Positions 31,173-38,696 of a stretch of DNA of 64,000 nt are shown here, in pieces. The position numbers and the translations under genes are program-made. Position 1 is the stretch's first letter. Every line of letters begins with the position of its first letter. The notes below the pieces were generated by a model, which worked only from the letters and a program-made list of their open reading frames with translations, was not told the DNA's origin and searched no databases. The stretch is from positions 1 to 64,000 of the forward strand of contig NZ_JAKRET010000015.1 in NCBI RefSeq assembly GCF_022664395.1, in the 5' to 3' direction. The stretch is from Sphingomonas lacusdianchii. Its GTDB lineage: Bacteria > Pseudomonadota > Alphaproteobacteria > Sphingomonadales > Sphingomonadaceae.

Positions 31173-31763
31173 CTAGGCTCCGCCAGCATCCGGCGCCGCC
31201 CAACCTACGCGGGCGAGGGTCGCTATCAAGGTGGAACGAGCGACCTTGTGGGTTCGGCAAACAGACGCCTTGCTCGCCCCTGCAGCCAGCGCGAGCGTGA
31301 TGGCTTCCAGCGTTTCAGGGTTGATAGCCGGCGGGCGACCTCCCTTTCGACCTCGGCGCTTAGCGGCCGCAAGGCCGGCAATGACCCTTTCCCGCGTCAA
31401 AGCACGTTCATACTGCGCAAGCGCCCCGAAGAGGGAAAACAGCAGCTCGCCGTGGGGCGTCGTGGTGTCCATCTGTTCGGTCAAAGATCTGAATGAGACC
31501 GACCGCTCCTTCAGAGCCGCCACGATCGAGAGGAGGTGCGGAAGCGAGCGACCGAGGCGATCGAGCTTCCAAACAACAAGGCCGTCGCCGGGCTGGAGAT
31601 AGGACAAGCACTCCTTGAGGCCCGGTCGATCGTCACGGGCACCGGAGGCCCTATCGGAATAAAGGTGCCGAGCGTCGACTCCTGCGGCGAGCAACGCATC
31701 TCGTTGCAGATCCACCGATTGACGGTCGTCGGCCGACGAGACGCGCATATAACCGACCAACAT
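31173..31763 (-). CDS. Serine recombinase, Tn3-resolvase type, 196 aa
   Basis: The N-terminal catalytic domain is clear: VGYMRVSSADDRQSVDLQRDAL with the nucleophile serine near residue 9-10, VWKLDRLGRSLPHLL near 70, LLFSLFGALAQYERALTRER near 118. A short C-terminal helix-turn-helix follows (SKASVCRTHKVARSTLIATL). The start MLVGYMR at 31763 fits the family; 11 extra residues upstream would be atypical. The divergent upstream DNA carries palindromes typical of a res site. No transposase of its own is next to it, so it may be a plasmid multimer resolvase or a transposon remnant. Confidence 0.9.
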   Translation of the reverse strand: MLVGYMRVSSADDRQSVDLQRDALLAAGVDARHLYSDRASGARDDRPGLKECLSYLQPGDGLVVWKLDRLGRSLPHLLSIVAALKERSVSFRSLTEQMDTTTPHGELLFSLFGALAQYERALTRERVIAGLAAAKRRGRKGGRPPAINPETLEAITLALAAGASKASVCRTHKVARSTLIATLARVGWAAPDAGGA

Positions 31764-31805
31764 GTACCGAAAACCCCAAGATTGCCGTTCCTGCACACTA
31801 GGGCA

Positions 31806-31899
31806 ATCGGACAGGGTTTGTCACACAGATATCACGCCGAAAGCAGGCTTCCGGCGAGGAAACAGGGCGGGGGTGTCCGAAAACAAGTGTTTTCAGACA
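31806..31899. other. Probable res site of the 31173-31763 resolvase
   Basis: The palindrome TGTCCGAAAACA / TGTTTTCAGACA with a 2-nt centre lies at 31874-31899, and a shorter one GGACA/TGTC at about 31809-31822. Both lie 45-135 bp upstream of the resolvase start, the layout of Tn3-type res subsites. A related half site (GTTTTCGGAC) occurs near 37475. Crossover function is inferred. Confidence 0.55.
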
Positions 31900-31922
31900 T
31901 TGATGCCTCATCGGCTCTCCAT

Positions 31923-31979
31923 GTGAGAATGCTGCATCTCACGATGGCGCCGGTCCGAACTGCAACCTAGAACGTGAGA
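31923..31979 (+). promoter_or_regulatory. Inverted and direct GTGAGA motifs upstream of the helicase-nuclease gene
   Basis: GTGAGA at 31923-31928 and TCTCAC at 31937-31942 form a spaced palindrome (8-bp gap); a third GTGAGA is at 31974-31979, 25 bp before the start codon. This could be a repressor-binding region controlling the helicase gene. No regulator gene is adjacent in the same orientation. Confidence 0.35.
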
Positions 31980-32003
31980 CGAGGAATAGGGGGAGCCTGA
32001 GGC

Positions 32004-34490
32004 ATGGAGATCGATTTTGGTGCGTTGCTGGATGATAGCGAAGCGGCCCCAATCAACCCGCGAGAGATTTTCCAAACTCTCGACAAGGACAAGGCGTTCG
32101 ACTTCTTACGCGACGTCCAAAGAGACGTTCTGGATGGGTGGTTTGCCCGGCGCACCGAGAAGGACACCGTAATCAAGCTAAACGTCGGCGCTGGAAAAAC
32201 CACTGTCGGCCTGCTTGCACTACAGAGCTGCCTCAACGAGGGTGTTTTTCCAGCAGTCTTCGTCTGTGCCGATAGAATGCTCGTCGAGCAAGTCGTGCAT
32301 GAAGCTGGTCGGCTAGGGATCGGTGTGACGACTGAGCCTAAGGACCCAGACGTAAGATCGGGCTCGAAAATCCTAGTTACGAACATCTACCGGGTGTTCA
32401 ACGGTTTGTCGGTCTTTGGTGTTGCTAAGGCGGGCGAGAAGATCGCCATAGGCGCAATTGTAATCGACGATGCCCATGCTTGCCTCAGGACGTTGGAGCG
32501 ACAGTTCCGTCTAACAATCCCGAATGGCCATCCAGTTTACGAATGGGCAGTCGCCCGGTTTGAAGACGCCATTAAGCAGCAGAGTCCGAGAAGCTTCCAT
32601 AGGATCAAGGCCGGCGACCACGCTGATTACGTCGAAGTCCCGTTCTGGGCAGTGCGGGAAGCGTCTAGCGATCTGCTGGAGCAGCTTACTAAGCACGAGA
32701 GCGAGGACGCCTTCAAGTATGTCGTGCCATTTATCGGTGAGGCATTGGCGTTGTGTAGAGTTATCATCGGTGGAACAGAGATGGAGGTTTCGGCTACATA
32801 CCCTTGGACCGATCTTGTAAACTCCTTTCGCCGTGCGAGACGTCGCGTCTATATGACAGCGACACTCTCAGATGACACGATCTTGGCAACCCACTTTGGT
32901 GCCGACCCGGACGTCTTGAAAGCTGCCGTTACCACGCCGTCGGCGACCATGGGCGAGCGCATGATCCTAATGCCTCAACAGCTCAACTCCGAGATTACGC
33001 TCGCGGATGTGAAGGGCATGCTTAAGGACTTTTCCAAACAGCACAATGTAGTCGTAATTGTGCCATCTAAGCAGGCCTCCGAAGAATGGATAGAAGTCGC
33101 AGACCAAATCCTAATCGGCGATGACGTCGCTGAGGGTGTCGCGCGCCTGCGCTCCTCCCACGTGGGGCTTACCATTCTTATCAATCGGTATGACGGCATA
33201 GACTTGCCAGAAGGCGCCTGCCGGGTGCTTGCGATTGTCGGTCTGCCAGAAGCCGCTTCCCTTGTCGAACGCGCAGACATGACAGTTCTCAACGCTTCCG
33301 GCGTAACGCTGCACCGGCAGGTTCAGCGCATCGAGCAGGGGATGGGGCGTGGTGTCAGGTCTGTGGAGGATCACTGCGCAGTCGTACTGTTTGGGTCCGC
33401 CTTAACCGAACGCCTCCTGTCGGCCGAGGGCAAGGCCATGCTGACCTCTGCCACCGCAGTTCAGCTCGAGCTATCCCTCCGATTGGCGAAACAGATCGAA
33501 AAGGCCGCGGCGGGCACCATTGATGTGAGCACAGTAGCAACCGTTATTGACCGTTGCCTCGATCGAAACAACGAATGGCGGAAGTCCGCGCGTACCGCGC
33601 TGTTGAAAGCTGAGGGGTCCGATGTGTTGCGGTTCGACCGAACACAGGTCGCCCTGAAAACAGCAGTTGACCAAGCGAGGGATGGAGATAGCCGGCTAGC
33701 TGCTCGCACCCTCCAGCCAGTTGTCTCGTCTGCACAGGACGGCGACACTCGGGCATGGCTGCTCAACAGACTGGCGCATATTACCGACTTCCACGACCGT
33801 GCCGAGGCACAGAGAACACTCAAAGCTGCGTACAACCTCAATCGCAGCGTGGTGCGGCCGATCGAGGGGATCAATTATGAGCGGATCTCGACCCAAAGCG
33901 AGGCCCAGGCGGCATCATCTGCTCGTTTTCTCAAACTTCGGGGTATGGAACTCGCCGACCGTGTAGTCTTTGCAACCGACCTAACCGAGGACCTTGCTTT
34001 CAAGCGGGTTTCGTACAGGAAGTTTGAGGCGGCCATCCGGGACCTTGGACTGGCAATCGGCGTATTATCACAGCGCCCGGAGGAGGACTATCACGAAGGT
34101 CCTGATAACCTCTGGCGGCTCCCAGGGCGAGAGTACCTCGTCATAGAGTGCAAGAACGAGTCTGAGGCCGAGGGCGGTATAGCTAAAGGTGACCTCGGAC
34201 AACTCGGTCAATCCATGGAATGGTTTCAGCAGCGTTATGGAGCCACGGAACCGGTCATTCCAGTCGTGATCCATCCCTTATCGCACGTAGGACCAACCGC
34301 TACCGCGATCCCTGGATGTCGAGTTATAGATGGGCATCGTCTGAGACTCCTCCGCCAGAGCTTTCTCGACTTTGTTAAAGCAACAAGCGAGGAGGTAATC
34401 AGCGACCCAGCAGCGCTCCACGAACAGCTCGCCACTCATGGGCTTACTGGTGAGAGGTTCGTTGAAACGTTCACCACCGCCTTGAGGTAA
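32004..34490 (+). CDS. Superfamily 2 helicase fused to a C-terminal PD-(D/E)XK nuclease-like domain, 828 aa
   Basis: The N-terminal half is an SF2 helicase core: RDVQRDVLDGWF (Q-motif-like) near residue 37, Walker A NVGAGKTT at 60-67, motif Ia VFVCADRMLVEQV, Walker B VIDDAHA near 153, MTATLSDD near 286, and motif VI HRQVQRIEQGMGRGVRS near 440 with the arginine finger. A helical middle region follows. Residues about 690-760 contain EDYHEGPDNLWRLPG then YLVIECKNES, the D-x(n)-ExK arrangement of a restriction-endonuclease-like fold. Codon use and GC are visibly lower than in the neighbours, which suggests separate acquisition. It stands alone, with its own upstream inverted repeats and downstream hairpin. 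A defence or DNA-processing role is inference. Confidence 0.8.
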   Translation: MEIDFGALLDDSEAAPINPREIFQTLDKDKAFDFLRDVQRDVLDGWFARRTEKDTVIKLNVGAGKTTVGLLALQSCLNEGVFPAVFVCADRMLVEQVVHEAGRLGIGVTTEPKDPDVRSGSKILVTNIYRVFNGLSVFGVAKAGEKIAIGAIVIDDAHACLRTLERQFRLTIPNGHPVYEWAVARFEDAIKQQSPRSFHRIKAGDHADYVEVPFWAVREASSDLLEQLTKHESEDAFKYVVPFIGEALALCRVIIGGTEMEVSATYPWTDLVNSFRRARRRVYMTATLSDDTILATHFGADPDVLKAAVTTPSATMGERMILMPQQLNSEITLADVKGMLKDFSKQHNVVVIVPSKQASEEWIEVADQILIGDDVAEGVARLRSSHVGLTILINRYDGIDLPEGACRVLAIVGLPEAASLVERADMTVLNASGVTLHRQVQRIEQGMGRGVRSVEDHCAVVLFGSALTERLLSAEGKAMLTSATAVQLELSLRLAKQIEKAAAGTIDVSTVATVIDRCLDRNNEWRKSARTALLKAEGSDVLRFDRTQVALKTAVDQARDGDSRLAARTLQPVVSSAQDGDTRAWLLNRLAHITDFHDRAEAQRTLKAAYNLNRSVVRPIEGINYERISTQSEAQAASSARFLKLRGMELADRVVFATDLTEDLAFKRVSYRKFEAAIRDLGLAIGVLSQRPEEDYHEGPDNLWRLPGREYLVIECKNESEAEGGIAKGDLGQLGQSMEWFQQRYGATEPVIPVVIHPLSHVGPTATAIPGCRVIDGHRLRLLRQSFLDFVKATSEEVISDPAALHEQLATHGLTGERFVETFTTALR

Positions 34491-34502
34491 ACCAATGCGA
34501 CC

Positions 34503-34535
34503 GGGTCTCAGGCGTCCGGCGAGAGCTTGAGACCC
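34503..34535 (+). terminator. Hairpin downstream of the helicase-nuclease gene
   Basis: GGGTCTCA at 34503-34510 pairs perfectly with TGAGACCC at 34528-34535 around a 17-nt loop that itself has a small GC hairpin. It lies 13 bp after the helicase stop. No T-run follows, so termination is uncertain; the arms echo the GTGAGA-type motifs upstream of the gene. Confidence 0.4.
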
Positions 34536-34596
34536 GCGTGAATGTTCTGGTGGCAGCGCACCCGCGAGGTCGCCTCACCGGCGAACGTCAACGACG

Positions 34597-35013
34597 TCAC
34601 GCACGCAGCGCAGCAACGTCGTTCACCACAGACTGCGGGTTTCCAAACCGAAACTCCGCCAAGTTCGCGCGATCGATCTTGCTTAACGGTGACTTGCTGT
34701 AGGTGCCCCGGACCCAGCTCTGGGTCTCCGTGTGCTTCACTCCCTGCTCGACCATCAGATCATGCGGTACAACGTACCAGTCGCCACGGTCCGGAAACGC
34801 GATCCAGATATTTCGTCCAAGATACTTCTTGTCGATTGTCCACCGGCCCTTGAGCTGCACGAGCTTCGTGTCTCCCGTCGCCTCATTGTGTAGAATGAGG
34901 TCGATGCCGTTGTCGTAGACAGGAAGGAATGCGTTGTATCCCTGGTTAAGTGCAGCGGTGACCAGCGCGTTGCGGTTTACGACCTCGATCGCGTCGCTGC
35001 TCAGCACGATCAT
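34597..35013 (-). CDS. PD-(D/E)XK nuclease-like protein, 138 aa
   Basis: The start MIVLSSDAIEVVNRNALVTA at 35013 overlaps the preceding SRAP stop by 4 bp, so the two were co-translated. Residues 20-60 read LNQGYNAFLPVYDNGIDLILHN then KLVQLKGRWTI: an acidic GIDL strand followed by a QxK in the expected order for a PD-(D/E)XK fold of the endonuclease-like kind that acts on foreign or damaged DNA. It is too small to carry a helicase. Activity is unproven; pairing with an SRAP protein suggests repair of abasic or cross-linked DNA. Confidence 0.6.
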   Translation of the reverse strand: MIVLSSDAIEVVNRNALVTAALNQGYNAFLPVYDNGIDLILHNEATGDTKLVQLKGRWTIDKKYLGRNIWIAFPDRGDWYVVPHDLMVEQGVKHTETQSWVRGTYSKSPLSKIDRANLAEFRFGNPQSVVNDVAALRA

Positions 35014-35645
35014 TCGACGCGCATCAATTGGGACGGATAGGGGGCGACAACATCCTTCAGATCGTCCCAAGGCGCCGAGAGCCAGCGATCATAGTCGTCG
35101 TCGTGGAGGATCACCGGCATTGCCTTCGGGTGGACCGGGGCCACAATGGCGTTCGGCTCCGTTGTCAGGAAGCCATAGGCGTTTCCACGCTCGGTCGGCC
35201 GCCAGATGCCGGCAAAGGCGAAGATAGGTCGGCTAGGGAGGTCGAACCAATGAAGCGGCTTCTTCCCGTCCTCTCCCGGAGCACTTCCGTACTCGGAGAA
35301 GGCGGTCAGAGGCACCAGGCAGCGCCGAGCCGGCGTCGTCAGCATCGATCTCCAGAAGGACGAGCTCAAGTTCCTCACGTTGGTCACGTACTTGGTTAGC
35401 TTGGCCGATGGGTCGCGTTTGCTCGGGACCTGCGTGGGCACTCCCCACTCCATACGCTCTATTTTCCGATCCGCACCGTCCTGCACGATGACCGCACCGT
35501 AGAACGGCGTCTTCTTGCCCGTCGGGAAGACATCCCCCACGGGGAACGTCTCATCCGGCTCGTAGGGCGAGCGAATGCCGAATGTAGCGGCCACCTCGGC
35601 CTGCTTCGCCGTCAGCCTGTAGATGGGGTGATTGCGGTTCACACT
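35010..35645 (-). pseudogene. SRAP (YedK-type) protein gene truncated at its 5' end by an IS110-family element
   Basis: SRAP proteins form a thiazolidine crosslink to abasic sites in single-stranded DNA through Cys2, exposed when Met1 is removed. The body is intact: YRLTAKQAEVAATFGI near the start, TNVRNL, ARRCLVPLTAFSEY, FAFAGIW and VHPKAMPVILHD. The family start MC is missing: the frame reads SVNRNHPIYRLT and continues upstream into IS sequence. A GTG codon at the junction would give MNRNHP, again without Cys. The break sits within a few bases of where the start codon should be. The downstream nuclease-like gene may have lost its promoter as well. Confidence 0.75.
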
Positions 35646-36990
35646 CTTCGACGCGCACCGTGATCTGGGCCGGCATGGGGCCGGCAGACGCGGAGTGATG
35701 CCATGATGCAGTATGTTGGGCTTGACGTCTCGCTGGCCGAGGTGGCGATCTGTGTGGTCGATGAAGACGGAACGATAGAGTTCGAGGGCACTGCTCCGTC
35801 TGAGCCCGACGCCATAGCTGACTGGTTGCTCGAACATGACGTTCATCCCGAGAAGGTCGGGTTGGAGATCGGCGGCTTGGCGCGCTGGCTGTATTCCGAG
35901 CTGGCGGAGCGTGGGCTCCCGATGATCTGCATCGACCCGCGCCGGCTACGCGCCCTGACCAAGACGATGCCTGTGAAGACGGACCGGAACGACGCGCGCG
36001 CCATCGCCCAGGTGATCCGTGTCGGCTGGTACCGGCCGGTCCACATCAAGAGCCCGGTCGGCCAGGAGCTGCGGATGCTGCTGGCGAACCGCAAGACGCT
36101 CCTGGTCAAGTACGGCGACATTGAGAACGAAGTGCGCGGCACGCTCCGCGCCTTTGGCCTGAAGCTGTCGGGCCGAATCGCTTCGGGGCAGTTCGAACAG
36201 CGCGCCATGGAGCTGGTCGAGGATCGACCGAGGCTCGCAGCCATGGTGAGGCCCATGCTCATCGCGCGATCGGCGCTACGCGAGCAGTGCGCCGTGCTGC
36301 ACAAGATGCTGCTCGATGCCGTCGCCCGCGACGACACCTGCCGGCGCCTCATGACCGTGCCGGGCGTCGGTGCCGTGACGGCCGTCACCTTCCTCGCCGT
36401 GATCGATGATCCGAGCCGCTTCCAGCACTCGCGCGATGTAGGCGCTCACCTCGGCATGACGCCGCGGAAGTATGCCAGCGGCGAGACGGATCGGAACGGC
36501 TCGATCTCCAAGACAGGCGACGCGCTGATGCGTACGACGCTCTACCAGGCATCGCTGGCGCTGCTGACGCGGTCGAAGCGGTGGTCGACGCTGAAGGCGT
36601 GGGGCATGGCTGTCGCGAAGCGGCGCGGGCTACGCAGGGCCATCGTCGCGGTCGCGCGCAAGCTGGCGATCGTCATGCACCGCATCTGGGCCGACGGCAC
36701 CGAGTTCCGGTGGACGCGTGAGGAAGCCATCGCATGATGGCCTGATCTCCGCGCCACCTTCACCAGCTCCGCCGCAAGGCGGGGGCAGCCCGAGAGAACG
36801 AGGTCGAGGCGACTGCGCTGTAACCGGAGTGCCACCAGAGCCCGTCCAAGGTAGATAGCAGCCCTCGATCAGCCATCGAATGACCCATGGTGAGGCGGCT
36901 CCGCGCCGACCTCGGACACAAGCTCGAACCTCGGTAGCCCAACTTCAAACGATCCGGTCAGGCGCCCAGCCTGGTCGCGGCAAACGTCGC
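35646..36990 (+). mobile_element. IS110-family insertion sequence (ends approximate)
   Basis: The left end is set by where the SRAP coding sequence breaks (about 35640-35650), leaving only about 55 bp before the transposase start. The right end is not defined by inverted repeats, as usual for this family; non-coding DNA continues to 37055. The longer non-coding stretch lies 3' of the transposase, as in the IS1111 subgroup, so a bridge RNA, if present, should be encoded at about 36738-36990. Confidence 0.6.
35703..36737 (+). CDS. IS110-family transposase (DEDD), 344 aa
   Basis: The N-terminal RuvC-like DEDD domain begins YVGLDVSLAEVAICVVDEDG and contains GLEIGG near residue 51, and TDRNDARAIAQ near 93 with the last acidic residues. 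The C-terminal Transposase_20 domain is marked by LMTVPGVGAVTAVTFLAVI near 215, with the HLGMTPRKYASGE block and the catalytic-serine region (RNGSISKTGD). The length is typical (about 340). The frame is intact, so the element could be active. The adjacent ATG codons at 35703 and 35706 give equivalent starts. Confidence 0.93.
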   Translation: MMQYVGLDVSLAEVAICVVDEDGTIEFEGTAPSEPDAIADWLLEHDVHPEKVGLEIGGLARWLYSELAERGLPMICIDPRRLRALTKTMPVKTDRNDARAIAQVIRVGWYRPVHIKSPVGQELRMLLANRKTLLVKYGDIENEVRGTLRAFGLKLSGRIASGQFEQRAMELVEDRPRLAAMVRPMLIARSALREQCAVLHKMLLDAVARDDTCRRLMTVPGVGAVTAVTFLAVIDDPSRFQHSRDVGAHLGMTPRKYASGETDRNGSISKTGDALMRTTLYQASLALLTRSKRWSTLKAWGMAVAKRRGLRRAIVAVARKLAIVMHRIWADGTEFRWTREEAIA

Positions 36991-37055
36991 CTGCTTCTTT
37001 TGTAAACGGCTGGGGATTGTTGGAAAGCGGACGCCGGCGATGCTAGCTTCGAGGT
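36738..37055. other. Non-coding DNA after the IS110 transposase
   Basis: About 318 bp contain no gene that I can support. The first part should be the IS right end and may encode a bridge RNA. A short stem CCGCCGCAAGGCGGGGG occurs at about 36770-36786. The last 60 bp, AT-richer, should contain the promoter of the lipoprotein gene. Confidence 0.4.
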
Positions 37056-37457
37056 ATGAGACTCAGATGGCCGCTTCTACTCGTGCTTGGGGCGATCAGC
37101 GGATGCGGTGAGCCGGACTGGCAAGTCGTTGATCTGCCTTCCTCGGCTGGGGGAACATACAAGGCCCAAGCAAGGGTACTGAGCGAAGGTGCGGTTTTGC
37201 ACATCGCGCGGCAGAATGAGGCTTGGGCTGATTACAATTGGCTGGCTTTGGGCCAATGCAGCAATGCCAGCTTCTTCTGGGCCGATGAACGAACTGCCAT
37301 CCTTGCCTATGACAAAGCGGAACTGAGCTATTTTGTTGATGAGCCAGGGCACTGGGGAGGTGCTCATGTCCGCATCTGCAATCGTTCTACGACGGCGTGT
37401 CCGAAACCAATATCCGCGGTCGTGCGCATTCCCGGCTGTGACGATCACAGCATGTAA
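37056..37457 (+). CDS. Predicted lipoprotein, 133 aa
   Basis: The signal peptide MRLRWPLLLVLGAISGCGEP has a lipobox (AISGC), so Cys17 should be lipidated after signal peptidase II cleavage. The mature part contains three further cysteines near the C-terminus (VRICNRSTTACPKP and IPGCDDHSM). No family is recognised. Its base composition is less GC-rich than that of the repair genes to the right, and it has no operon partner. Confidence 0.65.
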   Translation: MRLRWPLLLVLGAISGCGEPDWQVVDLPSSAGGTYKAQARVLSEGAVLHIARQNEAWADYNWLALGQCSNASFFWADERTAILAYDKAELSYFVDEPGHWGGAHVRICNRSTTACPKPISAVVRIPGCDDHSM

Positions 37458-37568
37458 CTTCACCCTATCTTAGAACCGGTTTTCGGACGCACGCCGTTAA
37501 GCAGCTTTCCGCTTGCGGCGGGAACCGCAATCACACAACCGATTGCACATCGGCGCCTCGCATTGTGT

Positions 37569-37593
37569 GCGCCGGTGGACGAACCACCGGCGC
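37569..37593 (-). terminator. Hairpin downstream of the HU gene
   Basis: GCGCCGGTGG at 37569-37578 pairs perfectly with CCACCGGCGC at 37584-37593 around a 5-nt loop. It begins 8 bp after the HU stop on the minus strand. A T-run is lacking, so termination efficiency is uncertain. Confidence 0.55.
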
Positions 37594-37600
37594 CGTCGCC

Positions 37601-37870
37601 TCAGAGCTTGTCCTTCAGGCCCTTGGCAGCCGTGAACGAGACCTTCTTCGAGGCGGCAATCGTCATCGCTGCACCAGTTGCGGGATTGCGGCCTTCGCGC
37701 TCCGGACGATCCTTGACCGCGAACTTGCCGAACCCAGGAATTAAGACGTCCTCGCCCTTGGCGGCTGCCCCGGCGATCTGGTCGAACACGGCAGTAATCG
37801 CTTTCTTCGCGTCCGCCTCGCTCGAGCCGGTCGCACCCGCGACGCCCTTGGCCAGTTCACCAATGTTCAT
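37601..37870 (-). CDS. HU/IHF-family DNA-binding protein, 89 aa
   Basis: A histone-like protein that bends DNA as a dimer. It starts MNIGELAKGVAGATGSSEADAKKAI and has the hallmark DVLIPGFGKFAVKDRPEREGRNPATGAAM arm region with the intercalating-proline RNPATG motif. The length of 89 matches HU. The start at 37870 matches the family; 20 more codons upstream are spurious. It could support plasmid replication, transfer or recombination, or buffer host nucleoid effects. It is divergent from a 58-aa gene across 41 bp. Confidence 0.92.
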   Translation of the reverse strand: MNIGELAKGVAGATGSSEADAKKAITAVFDQIAGAAAKGEDVLIPGFGKFAVKDRPEREGRNPATGAAMTIAASKKVSFTAAKGLKDKL

Positions 37871-37911
37871 GCTAGATCTACTCCGTTGACCAAAACGGCG
37901 AGACCTTAGCC

Positions 37912-38088
37912 ATGGCGAGCGATGATACAACGACCGTCCTTACCGACCTCGACGCCACAGCCGTCCGCTTCATGGTTGAGCACCTAGACGATCAGGGCGT
38001 GCTCAAGGTGTTCGAGCTCTCCGGCGGGGAGGGGCCGGTTGCCGACCTCGCGGCAGAGCAGATGGAACGACGTAACCTGGACTACTAG
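37912..38088 (+). CDS. Small hypothetical protein, 58 aa
   Basis: ATG 37912 opens a 58-residue acidic frame (MASDDTTTVLTDLDATAVRF... ending MERRNLDY) that stops with TAG at 38086-38088. It is divergent from HU and its stop overlaps the convergent HNH gene by a few bases, so it fills the gap exactly. Composition and codon use look coding. The function is unknown. Confidence 0.5.
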   Translation: MASDDTTTVLTDLDATAVRFMVEHLDDQGVLKVFELSGGEGPVADLAAEQMERRNLDY

Positions 38089-38528
38089 CGTCGGATCCGC
38101 TCGCGCGTGATGCGCGGATCCTCGTACAAATCGCGCAGCGCGCGAAGACGGAATACATTCCACCACCGCTGCCAGCGGTGCTCAGCCGCGTCGTGCATCA
38201 AGTGGCAGCGCTGGCATAGAGCCTTTAGATTGGCCGGGGCGCTATTCCCCGGATCGTGGTCCAAATGCGCGCAGGCAAGCACCACGTAGGTCATCCGAAC
38301 CGCAGCCAGCGCGAACCCACCCTTGATCGAGACGCGCTTGCCACGATCGGAACGCCAGCACTTAGCGTCAGCATCCCACCATCGACCATCGCCGAGATGG
38401 GCCACGCGGCGCAAATGCGGCCGACGGCACTGCTCGCACCGCGCACCGGCACGCTCGAACCGTACAGTCTCGGAGATCTGTTGCCAGTCGATCGGGTAGA
38501 GCCATCGATTTTCCGGGCGGATCGGCAT
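38085..38528 (-). CDS. HNH-endonuclease-like protein, 147 aa
   Basis: A CEQC pair near residue 33 and a later CQRC pair frame an HNH-like core reading VLACAHLDHDPGNSAPANLKAL then CQRCHLMHDAAEH. This is the betabeta-alpha metal fold of McrA-type HNH nucleases, with the HxDHD, N and H positions kept. The C-terminus is basic. Such proteins on phages and plasmids can nick or cleave DNA; specificity is unknown. It is divergent from the imuA promoter region. Confidence 0.75.
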   Translation of the reverse strand: MPIRPENRWLYPIDWQQISETVRFERAGARCEQCRRPHLRRVAHLGDGRWWDADAKCWRSDRGKRVSIKGGFALAAVRMTYVVLACAHLDHDPGNSAPANLKALCQRCHLMHDAAEHRWQRWWNVFRLRALRDLYEDPRITRERIRR

Positions 38529-38662
38529 GACGATTCTATGAGTCAGGAGCGCCCCGAACGGAAGCGCTTTTTCGCGCTTTGTTTGCGGTTCGTTGCAGCC
38601 CCGTTCTACAGCTAAGCGGTGAACCGATCCCGATCGCGCTTGACCACCAACGGGCTTTTACG

Positions 38663-38677
38663 GAACATAAAGGGAAC
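38663..38677 (+). promoter_or_regulatory. LexA box (SOS operator) of the imuA-imuB-dnaE2 operon
   Basis: GAAC-ATAAAGG-GAAC matches the alphaproteobacterial LexA consensus GAAC-N7-GAAC exactly. It lies 20 bp upstream of the imuA start, where bound LexA would block transcription until DNA damage. The host LexA would be the regulator; no lexA gene is in the window. Confidence 0.85.
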
Positions 38678-38696
38678 GAGTAGAGTCTAGAGTCCT

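Noticed and set aside
35646..35846. The SRAP frame extending upstream to an ATG at 35846.
   Set aside because: That extension is antisense to the start of the IS110-family transposase and shares no features with SRAP proteins.
37465..37502. A sequence with GTTTTCGGACGCACG ending GTTAAG considered as a Tn3 inverted repeat.
   Set aside because: It does not start with the GGGG end expected for the family and no partner repeat was found; only a possible res half site is noted.
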